This document shows positions 60,845 to 61,249 of a DNA stretch of 61,249 nucleotides, piece after piece. The stretch is from JACQAI01 sp035507915 (GTDB lineage: Bacteria; Pseudomonadota; Alphaproteobacteria; Elsterales; Elsteraceae). Every line of letters starts with the position of its first letter. Within the stretch, counting starts at the first letter, position 1. The translations under genes were made by a program, and so were the position numbers. The notes beneath the pieces were generated by a model that was not told the DNA's origin, made no database searches, and was given only the letters and a program-made list of their open reading frames with translations. Where the stretch lies: NCBI GenBank assembly GCA_035507915.1, contig DATJNS010000019.1:1-61249 (forward strand), in the 5' to 3' direction.

Positions 60845-60911
60845 GGCGGCCCTCCCGATCTCGCGAAGTCCTCGGCGACCAGCGCTCCGAACGAGGACGG
60901 CGATGCCGACC

Positions 60912-60940
60912 ATATTAGTATTAATGCCGATTTTCGGTAA
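60912..60940 (-). promoter_or_regulatory. Candidate promoter of the FecR-domain gene
   Basis: On the minus strand TTACCG, a 17-base spacer and TAATAT lie 68 bases upstream of the start. The AT-rich block around the -10 stands out in this GC-rich region. The -35 matches only partially. Confidence 0.4.
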
Positions 60941-61053
60941 CGCGCCGGGCGCGCCCGCGCGCTATTCGTGATCCGTCGACAAGTCGCCGGTTGCCGCGAC
61001 GAGCCGAACAGCCTGGTCAGCCGTCGGGATTGGATGTCCCGCGTTGGCTCGGC

Positions 61054-61249
61054 CTACGCCGCCGTCGCCGGGGCCGCCAGGAACGCCTCGAGCGCGTGCG
61101 CGGCGGCTGAGGCCGCCGTCTCGAGCGCGTTGAGCGGGTCGTCGAGCGGCGCGTCGGGGTGCTGGGCGAGCGCGGCTTCGAGGCGCGCGGCCTCCTCCGA
61201 CAGCGCGGTCAGGCCGCACGAGGCCGCGGCCGACTTGAGCGAGTGGGCC
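61054..61249 (-). CDS. Hpt-domain protein, C-terminal fragment (runs off the window)
   Basis: Only the last 65 codons are present. The fragment begins AHSLKSAAASCGLTALSEEA, the phosphorylatable histidine motif of Hpt domains (H-x-L-K-x-x-A), followed by a helix (EEAARLEAALAQH) and an Ala-rich end. It is either a free-standing phosphotransferase or the end of a hybrid sensor kinase; the missing part would decide. Confidence 0.65.
   Translation of the reverse strand, partial: AHSLKSAAASCGLTALSEEAARLEAALAQHPDAPLDDPLNALETAASAAAHALEAFLAAPATAA

Noticed and set aside
60945..60956. GGGCGCGCCC palindrome as a terminator
   Set aside because: Short, no T tract on either strand, and such GC palindromes are expected by chance in this composition.

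Overview
The window is about 61 kb of very GC-rich DNA, densely coded on both strands. It looks like the chromosome of a free-living, metabolically versatile alphaproteobacterium. I infer a Rhodospirillales- or Reyranella-like lineage, and the order is uncertain. The support is gene content: a Liv ABC importer, TRAP transporters, several CaiB/BaiF CoA-transferases, a UbiX/UbiD pair, a form II CoxL-type molybdenum hydroxylase, the glnB-glnA pair, and an EcfG-type (GGAAC-N17-CGTT) promoter. I see no phage, insertion sequence, CRISPR array or rRNA. Two tRNA genes are present, His(GUG) and Leu(UAG).

Region by region. 1-11.3 kb: a branched-chain amino acid/amide-type ABC importer (livG, F, K, H, M) sits among an acyl-CoA synthetase (cut by the window edge), a VOC protein, a cupin and a GAF protein. 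A multi-pass permease, a LysR regulator, a YciI protein and a LeuC/LeuD-type dehydratase pair follow. 11.3-16.7 kb: an MBL-fold hydrolase, then tryptophan genes (kynU, a secreted protein, kynA, and trpB2 divergent from kynA). 16.6-26.5 kb: eight co-directional minus-strand genes in the order ubiX, ubiD, two near-identical dctP genes, dctQ, dctM, a CoA-transferase and a lone molybdopterin subunit. This is a plausible uptake-and-catabolism unit for an organic acid. 26.5-38.7 kb: an iron-type alcohol dehydrogenase, a D-aminoacylase-like amidohydrolase, a second CoA-transferase, RhlE helicase, an alpha/beta hydrolase, a GAF protein, parE with a coupled small secreted protein, a YciA thioesterase, a PNPOx-like protein and a duplicated-domain protein.

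38.9-49.7 kb: nitrogen and cell-envelope functions. A glnB-glnA operon has a sigma-54 promoter; an aminotransferase, tRNA-His and an EcfG-controlled receiver protein follow. Then come glmS coupled to an EF-hand lipoprotein, two tandem amidases and a phospholipase D-type cardiolipin synthase. 49.8-54.9 kb is the most interesting region. A minus-strand operon hemP, porin, FMN-binding protein, apbE faces a His-rich PadR/YqjI-type regulator and a four-helix, four-histidine b-type membrane cytochrome. Two Fur-like boxes share one core (upstream of hemP and upstream of the cytochrome), and a long dyad operator overlaps the yqjI promoter. I read this as a metal-regulated, covalently flavinylated extracytoplasmic electron-transfer system coupled to an outer-membrane porin, probably for iron or heme handling. 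55-61.2 kb: a small single-helix protein, a DUF1194 protein, conserved proteins, the NAD(P)HX repair enzyme, tRNA-Leu, a large FecR-domain exported protein and the end of an Hpt-domain protein.

All assignments come from reading the sequence and from motif memory. No database search was run, and start codons are the least certain part.
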